A DNA stretch of 64,000 nt from Bacteroidota bacterium (GCA_017860295.1 JAFNAS010000008.1:62001-126000), one strand, 5' to 3'. Positions 49,939 to 58,764 are shown, counted from the stretch's first letter. Numbers and translations: made by a program. Notes: a model not told the origin generated them from the sequence alone.

Positions 49939-50187
49939 TTAATTTTTTATGGAATTAGTTTCTTGTTCGTCTTTTCCGTTGGTCTCTTTCCGTTTGAACA
50001 TGCTGAATAGTAATCCGCCCATTAAAGCGCCGTATAGCGAGCTGTTGACCGGCGAACTGGTGATAGGGCATTGGCCGGAGGCGCAGCCGACGAATTTCCA
50101 GTAGAGAAAACCTCCAACGACTCCGACGCATACTCCGATAAGGGTCAGCCGGTTCTTTTTGACCCATAGTACGATTTTTTGTTTCAT
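49939..50187 (-). CDS. DUF6132-like small membrane protein
   Basis: An 82-residue membrane protein with two hydrophobic segments (about 14-32, LTLIGVCVGVVGGFLYWKF, and 48-62) and two cysteines close together in FVGCASGQCPITSSP (about 35 and 40). I know this as a Bacteroidota family, usually next to thioredoxin genes; the DUF number is from memory. The conserved cysteine pair at the membrane-periplasm border suggests electron or thiol exchange with the thioredoxin. Its ATG overlaps the MarR stop (ATGA). Confidence 0.75.
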   Translation of the reverse strand: MKQKIVLWVKKNRLTLIGVCVGVVGGFLYWKFVGCASGQCPITSSPVNSSLYGALMGGLLFSMFKRKETNGKDEQETNSIKN

Positions 50188-50546
50188 ATCAGTTTCTTCA
50201 GTATGTCCGGTATGCAGAGCTCAAAGCGCGTAATTTGTTGCTGAATCTCTTTGCCGGGATTGGTTAAGACGAAAAACATATTTCTTTTATCCGATTCTCC
50301 GAACTGGCGTTGTAAAAAGCCCTTTTTCTCCAACGATTTGATCACTTTGGAGGTTTGCGGACATTGCATTCCGGCCGCCTCTGCTATTTCCGATGCGCAA
50401 AGCGATTGTTTGCATAGCGTGCATAGCGTCATAGCTTCGTTCAGGTTTAGTCCGAATTGGTTGATGAGTTGTTGCTCGCATTCTCCGATTGCTTTATGTA
50501 TGTTGCGAAGCATACAGATGCAATTTGTTTTTTGTTCGGGCGCCAT
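50184..50546 (-). CDS. Cysteine-rich MarR-family transcriptional regulator
   Basis: A 120-residue winged-helix regulator. The recognition region is EIAEAAGMQCPQTSKVIKSLEKKGFLQR (about 53-80), and the wing is FGESDKRNMFFVLT (about 82-95). It has eight cysteines (C9, C11, C23, C42, C45, C50, C62, C111), several in CTLC and CICM arrangements; this is very many for a MarR protein and suggests thiol or metal sensing. The ATG at 50546 is preferred over an in-frame one at 50618, which lies upstream of the -7 box at 50565. It is translationally coupled to the DUF6132 gene and probably autoregulates the operon. Confidence 0.85.
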   Translation of the reverse strand: MAPEQKTNCICMLRNIHKAIGECEQQLINQFGLNLNEAMTLCTLCKQSLCASEIAEAAGMQCPQTSKVIKSLEKKGFLQRQFGESDKRNMFFVLTNPGKEIQQQITRFELCIPDILKKLI

Positions 50547-50564
50547 TTTTCTTCTATTTTGATG

Positions 50565-50595
50565 CAAAGATAATACGTAAATTTCCAAAAGCAAT
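50565..50595 (-). promoter_or_regulatory. Promoter of the marR redox operon
   Basis: ATTG (50592-50595), 19 nt, TATCTTTG (50565-50572). The box lies only 18 nt before the MarR ATG, so the leader is very short. Confidence 0.7.
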
Positions 50596-50616
50596 ATTTT
50601 CCAATGGAAAATAAAC

Positions 50617-50662
50617 ATAAAAAAATAAAGCAGAATATATTTAATATTATATTCCGCTTTAT
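50617..50662 (-). terminator. Terminator after the yqeY-like gene
   Basis: An AT-rich 15-bp stem (50625-50639 with 50648-50662, one mismatch) is followed on the minus strand by TTTTTTT. It ends the ftsQAZ-yqeY transcript. Confidence 0.7.
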
Positions 50663-50676
50663 ATCAGTCGTTTATT

Positions 50677-51132
50677 TTATAGCGAATTGAGGATGCTTTT
50701 TACTTTTTCGGAGATAAGTCTGCCTTCTGCTTTACCGGCTAACTGTTTGCTGGCAACGCCCATCACTTTTCCCATCTCTTTCGGTCCGGTAGCGCCTACC
50801 TGAGCAATAATTGCCTGAATGGCAGCCGTAAGCTCTTCGTCGCTCATCTGCTGCGGCAGGTAACCTTCTATTACTTTTGCTTCGGCCAATTCGGTCTCTG
50901 CCAATTCCGGACGTCCTTGTTCGGTGTAAATAGTGGCAGAATCTTTACGCTGCTTAACCATTTTCTGCAAAATTTTTACGGCATGCTCGTCGGTCAGTTC
51001 TCCGTCAGCCCCTTTTGCCGTTTTCGCTTCCAAAAACTCTTTTTTGATGCCGCGAAGCGCTTCTAATTTTACTTTTTCTTTGGCCAGCATTGCGGCTTTG
51101 ATATCGTCGCTGATTTTTTCAAAAAGTCCCAT
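50677..51132 (-). CDS. GatB/YqeY domain-containing protein
   Basis: A 151-residue helical protein related to the tail domain of the GatB subunit of tRNA amidotransferases. It carries MLAKEKVKLEALRGIKKEFLEAKTAKG (about 15-41), VKILQKMVKQRKDSATIYTEQGRPELAETELAEA (about 50-83), YLPQQMSDEEL (about 90-100), and GKVMGVASKQLAGKAEGRLIS (about 121-141). The precise role is unknown. It follows ftsZ by 18 nt, a common arrangement in Bacteroidota. Confidence 0.93.
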   Translation of the reverse strand: MGLFEKISDDIKAAMLAKEKVKLEALRGIKKEFLEAKTAKGADGELTDEHAVKILQKMVKQRKDSATIYTEQGRPELAETELAEAKVIEGYLPQQMSDEELTAAIQAIIAQVGATGPKEMGKVMGVASKQLAGKAEGRLISEKVKSILNSL

Positions 51133-51150
51133 AATCTATCTCTTTTGTTT

Positions 51151-52440
51151 TTATTGTTGTTTGCGTTTGTAAGCCGGTATATTTTCAATTTCAGACAAAG
51201 TATCGTCGTTTTCTATCTCTTCCAGCATAAAACTGAGTTGTGACATATCTTTTTTGACGGCGTTGCCATAGAATTTATCCATTTGCTTATGGCTTGGTAT
51301 CGGCTGTTGTTGTGTCTCTACCGGTGGGGGTGTAGGCTTGGGTGTTTCAACAACGGGAGCCGTGTTTATGACAGGTCGTACTATTTCCAGTTCTGGTTCT
51401 TTGGCTTTCTTTGCAAAATGGAGCTCTTCTATATTTTTATCACCTATCATGTCTGGTATCTGTTCGATGCCGAATCCTGTGGCAATAATAGTAATTTTTA
51501 CCTTATCGTCCAATCCGTCTTCGAAACTGGCACCCCAGATAACTTCCATATCCGAACCCGTGGATTCCATAAATCGGTTGATTTCGGCAACCTCTTCCAT
51601 TTTAATCTGGTTGGAGTTGGAGCAGTAAACATTTAATAAAATCTTTTTTGCTCCGCGTATATCGCTGTTGTTCAGAAGGGGCGAGTGAAGTGCATCTTCG
51701 ATAGCTTTGCTGACCCGATTTTCTCCTTCCGCAAATCCTGTATTCATAATGGCAACGCCACCCTCTTTCATAATGGTATATACATCGGCAAAGTCAACGT
51801 TGATATATCCGGGTACAGTTATAATTTCGGCGATTCCTTTGGCCGCATTGGTCAGTACATCATCGGCCTGAGCGAATGCATTGGAAAGTTCAAGATCTGG
51901 ATAAATGAGTCTTAATTTTTCGTTGTTGATTACAAGCAATGCATCGACATATTTTGCCATCTCATCTACTCCGTCGAGTGCCTGAGCAATCTTTTTCTTG
52001 CCTTCGAATGCAAAGGGAATGGTAACAATACCTACCGTCAGTATCCCCATGTCTTTGGCTACTTTGGCCACTACAGGGGCTGCTCCGGTTCCGGTTCCAC
52101 CGCCCATACCAGCAGTGATAAACACCATTTTTGTATTGGTACTCAATACTTTTTCGATGTCTTCCAGCGATTCCATAGCTGCATCTTTGGCGCGTTCGGG
52201 ACGCCCTCCGGCACCCAATCCCTCGGTAATTTCGGCACCGAGCTGGATTTTGATAGGAACAGGCGATTTTTGAAGCGCCTGATTATCGGTGTTGCACACG
52301 ATAAAGGTTACGTCGGTAATACCGCGATGAAACATGTGGTTCACTGCGTTGCCACCACCGCCGCCGACGCCAATTACTTTGATAATAGAGGTGGTTTCCA
52401 TCGGGAGGATGAAATCAATTAAGTCGTTTTCCTGTCCCAT
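51151..52440 (-). CDS. ftsZ: Cell division GTPase FtsZ
   Basis: A 429-residue tubulin-like protein forming the Z ring. Motifs: IIKVIGVGGGGGNAVNHM (about 19-36), NTDNQAL, the tubulin signature GMGGGTGTGAAPVVA (about 110-124), and the synergy loop NVDFADV. The core ends near residue 325, followed by a Pro/Gln-rich linker and the C-terminal conserved peptide IPAYKRKQQ that binds FtsA. It lies 68 nt downstream of ftsA. Confidence 0.97.
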   Translation of the reverse strand: MGQENDLIDFILPMETTSIIKVIGVGGGGGNAVNHMFHRGITDVTFIVCNTDNQALQKSPVPIKIQLGAEITEGLGAGGRPERAKDAAMESLEDIEKVLSTNTKMVFITAGMGGGTGTGAAPVVAKVAKDMGILTVGIVTIPFAFEGKKKIAQALDGVDEMAKYVDALLVINNEKLRLIYPDLELSNAFAQADDVLTNAAKGIAEIITVPGYINVDFADVYTIMKEGGVAIMNTGFAEGENRVSKAIEDALHSPLLNNSDIRGAKKILLNVYCSNSNQIKMEEVAEINRFMESTGSDMEVIWGASFEDGLDDKVKITIIATGFGIEQIPDMIGDKNIEELHFAKKAKEPELEIVRPVINTAPVVETPKPTPPPVETQQQPIPSHKQMDKFYGNAVKKDMSQLSFMLEEIENDDTLSEIENIPAYKRKQQ

Positions 52441-52508
52441 AGTATTCTTGAGTTATGTGTTTCAAGTCTTTAATATTCGGTTTGTGCTTTGAGATAATAG
52501 GCTGGATT

Positions 52509-53798
52509 TTAATTTTCATCTTTGAACAAACTTTCAAATCCGCTAGCTAATTTATTCCCAAATTTATTGAGTACGTTGTTGCGTTTAATTTTAGGCTCTT
52601 TCGTCGGTTTTGTAGGTTTACTGCTTTCTACTGGTTTTTCCGCTTCTTTATAGCTACAATCGGCATCAGCCGATAATAATAGTCCGATTAACGGCGAATA
52701 GCAAATGTCATGAAACCGTTCAGCTGTTCCGTCTTCAAGATGACTGCTGTGAGTTCCGATCCGTACTGGTAATTGGGTTTTCTGCTGAATCAGGGCATCC
52801 ATGTTTTGTAGCTTCGAAGCATTCCCGGTGATAATGAGCCCGGCTCCCAGATGACCGTATAATCCCGATTTCTGGATATGAACCAGCACAAGATCCAATA
52901 TTTCGCTGGCTCGTGCTTCGGTAATAAATGCCAGTGTTTGAAGCGGAATGCGTTTGGGTTCTATGCCTTGTATTTCAGATTTCAGTGTGATGCGTTGCGA
53001 AGGATTTACTGTGCTCTTGATGGCGTTGGCAAATTGTATTTTAATTTGCTCGGCAATGCTTTCCGACAGTTCGAGGCTAGCAATGTCTTTCGTTATATTT
53101 TTGCCCCCAAAAGGAATCACCGAGAGATAGCGCAAATAGCCATGATGGAAAATAGCCAGCGTGGTGCAATGAGCTCCGAAATCAACCAGAGCACATCCCT
53201 GTTCTTTTTCATTGGCGGAAAGGAGAGCTTCTGCCGTTGCAACAATTTGTATCGGAGCACTTGCCAGCGCATAACAAGCCCGGTCAATGCAGCGTTCAAT
53301 ATTTGTCTTGAGCTCGGGTTTCCCCAGAATAACACGGTAACTGGCCTGTATTTTTTCGCAAAGACAACCGATAGGCGAGGCTTCGATCTCGTCATCCACT
53401 TTGGTCTCTTGCATGTAGACCTCATAGATGGCGCCTTGTTCGGTTTTTGCATCTTTCACTTCACTAATCATCTCGTGAAGAAGCATGTCCGTTACTTCGG
53501 TTCCATTATCCAATTGACGTCCGTTCGATGCTTTGAGTGTTTTGAGCGATCGACCGTTTAATCCCACATATACTTGTCCGATTTCACGACCGATACGGTT
53601 TTGCAGCAGTTTCAGCAGGCGATTCACCACCGCACTGGTGCTACTGGGATTGATAATCTCTCCGTAACGAACTCCTTCCGAGGTACCGCTTTCTACACCT
53701 AAAATGCGCAGTTGACCTTCTTCATTCTTTTGAGCGGCCATTGCTGTGATTTCGGAACTTCCGATATTGAGAGCAACGTATATATTGTTTGTATCCAT
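52509..53798 (-). CDS. ftsA: Cell division protein FtsA
   Basis: A 429-residue actin-like ATPase that tethers FtsZ to the membrane. Features: phosphate-1 motif NIYVALNIGSSEITAMAA (about 4-21), the SHS2/1C domain (about 85-165), phosphate-2 CALVDFGAHCTTLAIFHHG (about 202-220), the adenosine motif GAGLIITGNASKL (about 316-328), and a C-terminal amphipathic helix NKFGNKLASGFESLF that should act as the membrane-targeting sequence. It lies 15 nt downstream of ftsQ. Confidence 0.94.
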   Translation of the reverse strand: MDTNNIYVALNIGSSEITAMAAQKNEEGQLRILGVESGTSEGVRYGEIINPSSTSAVVNRLLKLLQNRIGREIGQVYVGLNGRSLKTLKASNGRQLDNGTEVTDMLLHEMISEVKDAKTEQGAIYEVYMQETKVDDEIEASPIGCLCEKIQASYRVILGKPELKTNIERCIDRACYALASAPIQIVATAEALLSANEKEQGCALVDFGAHCTTLAIFHHGYLRYLSVIPFGGKNITKDIASLELSESIAEQIKIQFANAIKSTVNPSQRITLKSEIQGIEPKRIPLQTLAFITEARASEILDLVLVHIQKSGLYGHLGAGLIITGNASKLQNMDALIQQKTQLPVRIGTHSSHLEDGTAERFHDICYSPLIGLLLSADADCSYKEAEKPVESSKPTKPTKEPKIKRNNVLNKFGNKLASGFESLFKDEN

Positions 53799-53813
53799 AA
53801 TTTTATCGTTTGC

Positions 53814-54605
53814 TTATTGTATAGGCTCGCTACCTTCTGCTTCTGGTTTTTCAGGGACGGGCTCGTCCGATTTTTTTGTGCACACCACTCTGTCTCGATA
53901 CTGCAGATCGATGTACGAATACCTGTTCCAGCCGATCGAGTTGAATGCTTTTGTATACAAAGCCATCAGTTTGTCAAGTTTTTGTTCGTATCGATCTATC
54001 GAACCCAGATTGATAATACAATCACCGACTCGGGGAACCAGTTCGACCGTAGAATCGTTTTGAACATAAATTTGATCTACCTGAGCATTCCAAAATTCAT
54101 TTTTCTGCAGAAAACGAATGAATGGAAACAATTTATTGTGAATGTAGCCCAAGCTGACTGTTCCCGAAACAATAGGAACATAGGTGGAATATCCCGGCAC
54201 GAAAGGCATTTTGTGAAAATCATCGTCCAGATAATAATTCTCCGTTGTCATGACATGGATAATCGGCTTACGTTGCCATACACTTATTTTAATGTTGCCA
54301 TCCAGTGTTTTATAACAATCAACTTTGTTAATGTACTGATTTTTTAGTAGCGCCCGTTCTACCTTGCTGATGTCGATTTGTTTCATCGTTTGTCCAACCA
54401 GATTCAAATTCCGGCTTTCGAGCAAACGGTAAATCTCTTTGGACGTGATGAACCCGATCTGCGAACTATCTTCGACAGTAACCTGAACGCCATGACACAC
54501 CTCGGACGATAGTTTGCCCGAAAAGGAAATACCGGCAAAAATCAGATAAGAAACGACTAATAAACAGCCGATTGAAATGAATACTATTTTCCAGCGAATT
54601 TTCAT
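53814..54605 (-). CDS. ftsQ: Cell division protein FtsQ
   Basis: A 263-residue bitopic protein with a short cytoplasmic tail, one transmembrane helix (about 5-27, WKIVFISIGCLLVVSYLIFAGI) and a periplasmic POTRA domain (about 38-110, with VTVEDSSQIGFITSKEIYRLLESR), then the FtsQ beta domain containing KPIIHVMTTENYYLDDD (about 113-129). The ATG at 54605 is the family start. A TATCTTTG box at 54617-54624 lies just 11 nt upstream, so the leader would be almost absent. No murC or other mur genes precede it. Confidence 0.88.
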   Translation of the reverse strand: MKIRWKIVFISIGCLLVVSYLIFAGISFSGKLSSEVCHGVQVTVEDSSQIGFITSKEIYRLLESRNLNLVGQTMKQIDISKVERALLKNQYINKVDCYKTLDGNIKISVWQRKPIIHVMTTENYYLDDDFHKMPFVPGYSTYVPIVSGTVSLGYIHNKLFPFIRFLQKNEFWNAQVDQIYVQNDSTVELVPRVGDCIINLGSIDRYEQKLDKLMALYTKAFNSIGWNRYSYIDLQYRDRVVCTKKSDEPVPEKPEAEGSEPIQ

Positions 54606-54786
54606 AATATAGAAGACAAAGATAGAAAAAAGTCTAACGTGGACGATGTTAATATTAAGAAAAAACAATGTCGTCAGCTTTTTTGCTTATTACAATCCTT
54701 TTGAAGTAATAGAAGGTGTTGTTAAAGCCTTTTCGATCGAAAGCCATCGTTTGTTTTATAGTCTATCGGAAATCGAAAAACATTCG

Positions 54787-54794
54787 TACTTTTG
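54787..54794 (+). promoter_or_regulatory. Probable -7 box of the Ig-like lipoprotein gene
   Basis: TACTTTTG matches the consensus and lies 36 nt before the ATG. No -33 TTTG at normal spacing. Confidence 0.45.
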
Positions 54795-54830
54795 TGCTCT
54801 AATTAACTAACGGGGTTTTCCTAATTTTGA

Positions 54831-56669
54831 ATGGGATTTCAATTGACTGTTTTTCGAATTTTTTCGGCACTTTTATGTAGCCTTTTATTAGTTGCCTGTG
54901 CCAACAGGGGAACGGGTCCTACTGGTGGTCCAAAAGATGTTACTCCGCCTGTATTGGAGCGAAGTGTTCCTGCTTTGGAGCAAATCAATGTAAAAGATAG
55001 GCATGTCGATCTCTATTTTGATGAGTTGATTCAGCTGACAAATCCGACGGAAAAGGTGGTGATTTCGCCAGCTCAGATAGAACCGGCATCAATTAAAGCG
55101 ATCGGTAAAAGGGTGTCGATTGTATTGAATGATTCGTTGAAATTAAATACGACTTATACCATCGATTTTGGTGATGCCTTAGCCGATAATAATGAAAAAA
55201 ACGTACTGCATAATTTTGCTTTCAGCTTTTCAACAGGAGCATCCATTGATACCATGCAGATTGCGGGTACCGTGTTGGATGCCCATACCCTCGACCCAAT
55301 GGCAAACATTATTACAGGAATTCATAAAAATCTGCATGATTCTGCTTTTATGCATATTCCGCTTTTACGCGTGGCTAAAACAGGCGAAAAGGGGACGTTT
55401 GTCATAAGAGGCATTCATGATGGTGATTACCGTGTGTTTGCTTTGAATGATATGAATGGTAATTTCTTTTTCGATCAACCGGCCGAAGGGTTGGCATCTT
55501 ATTCAAAACCGGTGCATACTTCCTTCAAAATGGCTGTGCGGAATGATACCATTCGTACCGATTCGATGAAAATAGATACGATAAAACAGGTCCCTTATGT
55601 GCGATTCTTGCCTGATACGCTTGTGTTGCGATATTACAAAGAAGAATTTTATCGTCAACGGCTGGTGAAAAGTGAGCGTCCGATTCAAGATAAGATTGTA
55701 CTCTGTTTCGGAGCCAAAAATGATACGTTGCCTGTTCTTAAGCCGTTGAATTTTAAATGGAAACAACCTCCTTTGCTAGAACGGAGTCTAAAGAATGACA
55801 CGTTGATTTATTGGTTGAAAGATACGGTTGCGGCAAAAATGGATACGCTGAAAATGGTGTTGTATTATTCTAAATCGGATTCAGTGGGTAAGTTAGTGTC
55901 GCAAACGGATACGCTTGTGTTTAAATTTTTTCATTCCAAACGATTGTTATCTGCAAAGAACAAAGACAAGAAAGAATCGAATAAAAAGGTAGAAACATGG
56001 AATGTCAATTCCAATTTGGCTTCGGATATGGATGTTGACAAATCAATTCGTTTTAAATTTGAATCTCCGGTTGTTGCGGTTGACTCTTCCAGATTGCGGT
56101 TTTTTGTAAAAGTGGATACTCTATGGAAACCGGCTGTTATTCATTTGAAACAAGATGATGATGTCGGTTTAGCATGGTCCATTGCTTATCCGTGGAAACC
56201 GGATACACATTATAAGCTGGAGATGGATTCGGCTCTGTTTACCAACTGGAAGGGATTGCATAACGCCAGTTTCCAACAAATTTTCAGAGTAAGAGCGTTG
56301 GAAGAATATTCTTCATTGATTGTTAACCTTTCGCCCTTCATAGAGCATGCGATGTTGGAATTGCTGAACAGTAAAGATGAAGTGATAAAAACACTCAAAG
56401 CAAAGCCAACTCAGAACACATTCAGTTATTTGATGCCGGGCGATTATTATTTGCGGATGTATGTCGATGCCAATGATAATGGACAATGGGATACTGGCAA
56501 TTATAAGCAAAAACGAGATCCGGAACAGGTCTATTATTTCCCTTCAAAAATCACGTTGCGTGCCAATTGGGATATTGAACAGGATTGGAATCCGACCGAG
56601 TTACCTCTGGATAAGCAAAAACCCAGAGAACTTATAAAGAAACCGGAGAAATCTTCGAGTAGAAATTAG
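54831..56669 (+). CDS. Ig-like domain (Big_5) lipoprotein
   Basis: A 612-residue lipoprotein with lipobox LLVAC (Cys at about 23), followed by RGTGPTGGPKDVTPPVL, the standard start of a Bacteroidota family with an SbsA Ig-like (Big_5) domain (about 37-133: RHVDLYFDELIQL and NTTYTIDFGDALADNN). The middle (about 140-235) is carboxypeptidase-regulatory-like (GDYRVFALNDMNGNFFFDQPAEG), and a distal beta region includes GDYYLRMYVDANDNGQWDTGNY (about 540-561), resembling a calcium-binding or prealbumin-like fold. Function is unknown. It is transcribed divergently from ftsQ. Confidence 0.85.
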   Translation: MGFQLTVFRIFSALLCSLLLVACANRGTGPTGGPKDVTPPVLERSVPALEQINVKDRHVDLYFDELIQLTNPTEKVVISPAQIEPASIKAIGKRVSIVLNDSLKLNTTYTIDFGDALADNNEKNVLHNFAFSFSTGASIDTMQIAGTVLDAHTLDPMANIITGIHKNLHDSAFMHIPLLRVAKTGEKGTFVIRGIHDGDYRVFALNDMNGNFFFDQPAEGLASYSKPVHTSFKMAVRNDTIRTDSMKIDTIKQVPYVRFLPDTLVLRYYKEEFYRQRLVKSERPIQDKIVLCFGAKNDTLPVLKPLNFKWKQPPLLERSLKNDTLIYWLKDTVAAKMDTLKMVLYYSKSDSVGKLVSQTDTLVFKFFHSKRLLSAKNKDKKESNKKVETWNVNSNLASDMDVDKSIRFKFESPVVAVDSSRLRFFVKVDTLWKPAVIHLKQDDDVGLAWSIAYPWKPDTHYKLEMDSALFTNWKGLHNASFQQIFRVRALEEYSSLIVNLSPFIEHAMLELLNSKDEVIKTLKAKPTQNTFSYLMPGDYYLRMYVDANDNGQWDTGNYKQKRDPEQVYYFPSKITLRANWDIEQDWNPTELPLDKQKPRELIKKPEKSSSRN

Positions 56670-56675
56670 ATAAAA

Positions 56676-56709
56676 AAAACCGAAAAAGCATTTTGACTTT
56701 TTCGGTTTT
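56676..56709. terminator. Bidirectional terminator between Ig-like lipoprotein gene and argC
   Basis: The 10-bp stem ACCGAAAAAG with CTTTTTCGGT is flanked by an A-run and a T-run and serves the two convergent genes. Confidence 0.88.
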
Positions 56710-56730
56710 GGGGGATTGTATTCTGTCGAA

Positions 56731-57699
56731 TTAGAATGCTACCGGTTTCAGTTTTAGTCCTGTGTTTTCAGGTAGACCGAAAAGCAGATTCATATTGTGA
56801 ACGGCTTGCCCGGATGCGCCTTTCAACAGATTGTCGATGACAGAAATAATGAGCAGCTTGTTGCCGTGTTTTTCAACATGGAGCAGGCATTTGTTAGTGT
56901 TGATAACTTGTTTCAGATCCGGGTTGCTGTCGGTAACAATAGTAAACGGATGCCCCGCATAGAAATCGTTGTATAGCTTTTGAGCCTCTTCGAGCGGGAG
57001 ATTACATTCTGTGTAGACAGTTGCGAAAATGCCCCGTGCAAAATCACCGCGAACGGGAATAAAGTTGACCGGAGCTTCGAACGAAGTCTGTAGCTGGTTG
57101 ATCGATTGCTTTATCTCGCCGAGATGCTGATGTTCGAACGCTTTATAAACCGAAATGTTATCGTTGCGCCAACTGAAGTGGGTAGTTGCTCCGGGCTTGA
57201 CTCCGGCACCGGTCGAACCGGTGATGGCATTTACATGAACTTCGTTCAGCAAACCTGCTTTTGCTAATGGTAATACTGCCAGCTGAATGGCAGTGGCAAA
57301 ACATCCGGGGTTGGCAATGTGTTGAGCCTGTGCAATCGCATCGTGATTCAGTTCTGGCAGACCGTACACGAAATCGTGATCGGTACGTTTGGCCCGGTAG
57401 TCGGTCGATAGGTCAATGATTTTCAGGTTGGCCGGTAGTTCGTGGCTGTCGATGAATTTCTTTGTGTCACCATGTGCCGTGCAGAAAAACAGCAGGTCGA
57501 TGGTTGACAGTAATTCCAGACTATTGGTAAAAACCAGATCGGTTTCTCCCAGCAAACCGCTGTGAACGGCCGTGATTTTGTTGCCGGCATTGCTTTCGCT
57601 ATGCACAAAGGTGATTTCTACTTCCGGGTGGTTAATCAGTAACCTGAGCAGCTCTCCGGCCGTGTAACCGGCGCCTCCTATAATTCCTGTTTTTATCAT
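56731..57699 (-). CDS. argC: N-acetyl-gamma-glutamyl-phosphate reductase
   Basis: A 322-residue NADPH-dependent enzyme, third step of arginine (ornithine) synthesis. Motifs: dinucleotide-binding GIIGGAGYTAGELLRLL (about 5-21), catalytic Cys in NPGCFATAIQLAVLPLAKAG (Cys at about 132), TGSTGAGVKPGATTHFSWR (about 161-179), HQHLGEIKQSI with the catalytic His, and VRGDFARGIFATVY. It belongs to the long NAGSA dehydrogenase family. The gene starts 19 nt after the DUF1294 gene; other arg genes are not nearby. Confidence 0.95.
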   Translation of the reverse strand: MIKTGIIGGAGYTAGELLRLLINHPEVEITFVHSESNAGNKITAVHSGLLGETDLVFTNSLELLSTIDLLFFCTAHGDTKKFIDSHELPANLKIIDLSTDYRAKRTDHDFVYGLPELNHDAIAQAQHIANPGCFATAIQLAVLPLAKAGLLNEVHVNAITGSTGAGVKPGATTHFSWRNDNISVYKAFEHQHLGEIKQSINQLQTSFEAPVNFIPVRGDFARGIFATVYTECNLPLEEAQKLYNDFYAGHPFTIVTDSNPDLKQVINTNKCLLHVEKHGNKLLIISVIDNLLKGASGQAVHNMNLLFGLPENTGLKLKPVAF

Positions 57700-57718
57700 T
57701 GTGTTTATTTCTTGCTTG

Positions 57719-57982
57719 TTATTGTACTATTCTCGGAAAATAAATCAATGCTGCTATCCATGCGATGAGTAGCAGGTATGTTATGGCGTAATAACTGATT
57801 TTCCTGTTTTTATGACGAATGGCATACATTAACACCCAGTTGCAGAATACGCCTCCCAGCAATTCCAGTAAGTGTAACCGTGCTTCCGGAACCCGCCACG
57901 ATCCGTTTTTCGCGGCCCGCTTGTCTTTCCAGAACAGCAGCCCGCTCAACAGGTTGACGAAAGCTAAATATCCCAGTACCAT
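57719..57982 (-). CDS. DUF1294 family membrane protein
   Basis: An 87-residue membrane protein. It has the family signature VNLLSGLLFWKDKRAAKNGSWRVPE (about 8-32), followed by LHLLELLGGVFCNWVLMYAIRHKNRKISY (about 34-62) and a last helix. Two to three helices are expected. Function is unknown. The ATG at 57982 overlaps the trmD stop by one base (ATGA form), so it is coupled to trmD; a longer in-frame start at 58042 is unlikely. Confidence 0.82.
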   Translation of the reverse strand: MVLGYLAFVNLLSGLLFWKDKRAAKNGSWRVPEARLHLLELLGGVFCNWVLMYAIRHKNRKISYYAITYLLLIAWIAALIYFPRIVQ

Positions 57983-58659
57983 CAGTCGAGCAAATCGGGC
58001 CGGAGGCGCTGGGTGCGTTCGATCGATTGTTGTAGTTGCCATTCCTGTATCTTGCGCTCGTGTCCCGAAAGTAAAATATCGGGAACCTTCCAGCCATTGA
58101 ATTCAGCCGGTCGGGTGTAAACCGGCGGTGCCAGCAGGTTGTCCTGAAACGAGTCTGAGAGGGCAGACTGTTCGTCGCCAATTGCGCCCGGAATAAGGCG
58201 AATGATAGCATCTGTCATTACCGCAGCGGCCAATTCGCCACCGGTTAAAACATAGTCTCCAATGGATATTTCTTTGGTGATCAGATGATCGCGTACGCGT
58301 TGGTCGATGCCTTTGTAGTGTCCGCACAGGATCAGCAGATTCCCTCCAATCGATAGCCTGTTGGCCAGCGGCTGGCTGAACTTTTCCCCATCGGGAGAGG
58401 TATAAATTACCTCCTCGTATGCGTATTTTTCCTTTAGCGCCGTGATGGCCCGGAAAATCGGTTCTACTTGCATGACCATACCAGCACCTCCACCGAAAGC
58501 ATAATCGTCGACACGGTGATGTTTCGGGTCGTTCGAGTATTCGCGTAAATTGTGCACCTCAATTTCGATTAAACCTTTGTCTTGGGCACGCTTTACAATT
58601 GAATGATTCAAAGGACTTTCCAGTAGCTCTGGCAGAACGGTAACAATATCAATACGCAT
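57982..58659 (-). CDS. trmD: tRNA (guanosine(37)-N1)-methyltransferase TrmD
   Basis: A 225-residue SPOUT-class enzyme that methylates G37 in tRNAs reading CNN codons, preventing +1 frameshifting. Motifs: [21 protein letters not shown] (start), [19 protein letters not shown] (about 49-67), [17 protein letters not shown] (about 107-123), and the knot motif [31 protein letters not shown] (about 129-159). The ATG at 58659 is the family start. Downstream DUF1294 and argC appear co-transcribed. Confidence 0.96.
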   Translation of the reverse strand: MRIDIVTVLPELLESPLNHSIVKRAQDKGLIEIEVHNLREYSNDPKHHRVDDYAFGGGAGMVMQVEPIFRAITALKEKYAYEEVIYTSPDGEKFSQPLANRLSIGGNLLILCGHYKGIDQRVRDHLITKEISIGDYVLTGGELAAAVMTDAIIRLIPGAIGDEQSALSDSFQDNLLAPPVYTRPAEFNGWKVPDILLSGHERKIQEWQLQQSIERTQRLRPDLLD

Positions 58660-58675
58660 AGATACAATTTTGTTG

Positions 58676-58706
58676 CAAAAGTAACGATTTTTGCCGGGAT
58701 AGCAAT
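58676..58706 (-). promoter_or_regulatory. Promoter of trmD-DUF1294-argC
   Basis: ATTG (58703-58706), 19 nt, TACTTTTG (58676-58683), ending 16 nt before the ATG. Confidence 0.65.
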
Positions 58707-58722
58707 TGTTTGCGTGTGAACG

Positions 58723-58764
58723 AAAAAGAGAGACTGCCTCTTGTTTATCCGGAGGCAATCTCTC
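58723..58764 (-). terminator. Terminator after the repeat paralogue gene
   Basis: A 13-bp stem (58728-58740 with 58752-58764, one mismatch) is followed on the minus strand by CTTTTTC. It ends the sigma-regulon genes and separates them from trmD. Confidence 0.8.

Noticed and set aside
52878-53561. 227-codon open frame antisense to ftsA
   Set aside because: Fully inside ftsA with all FtsA motifs on the other strand.
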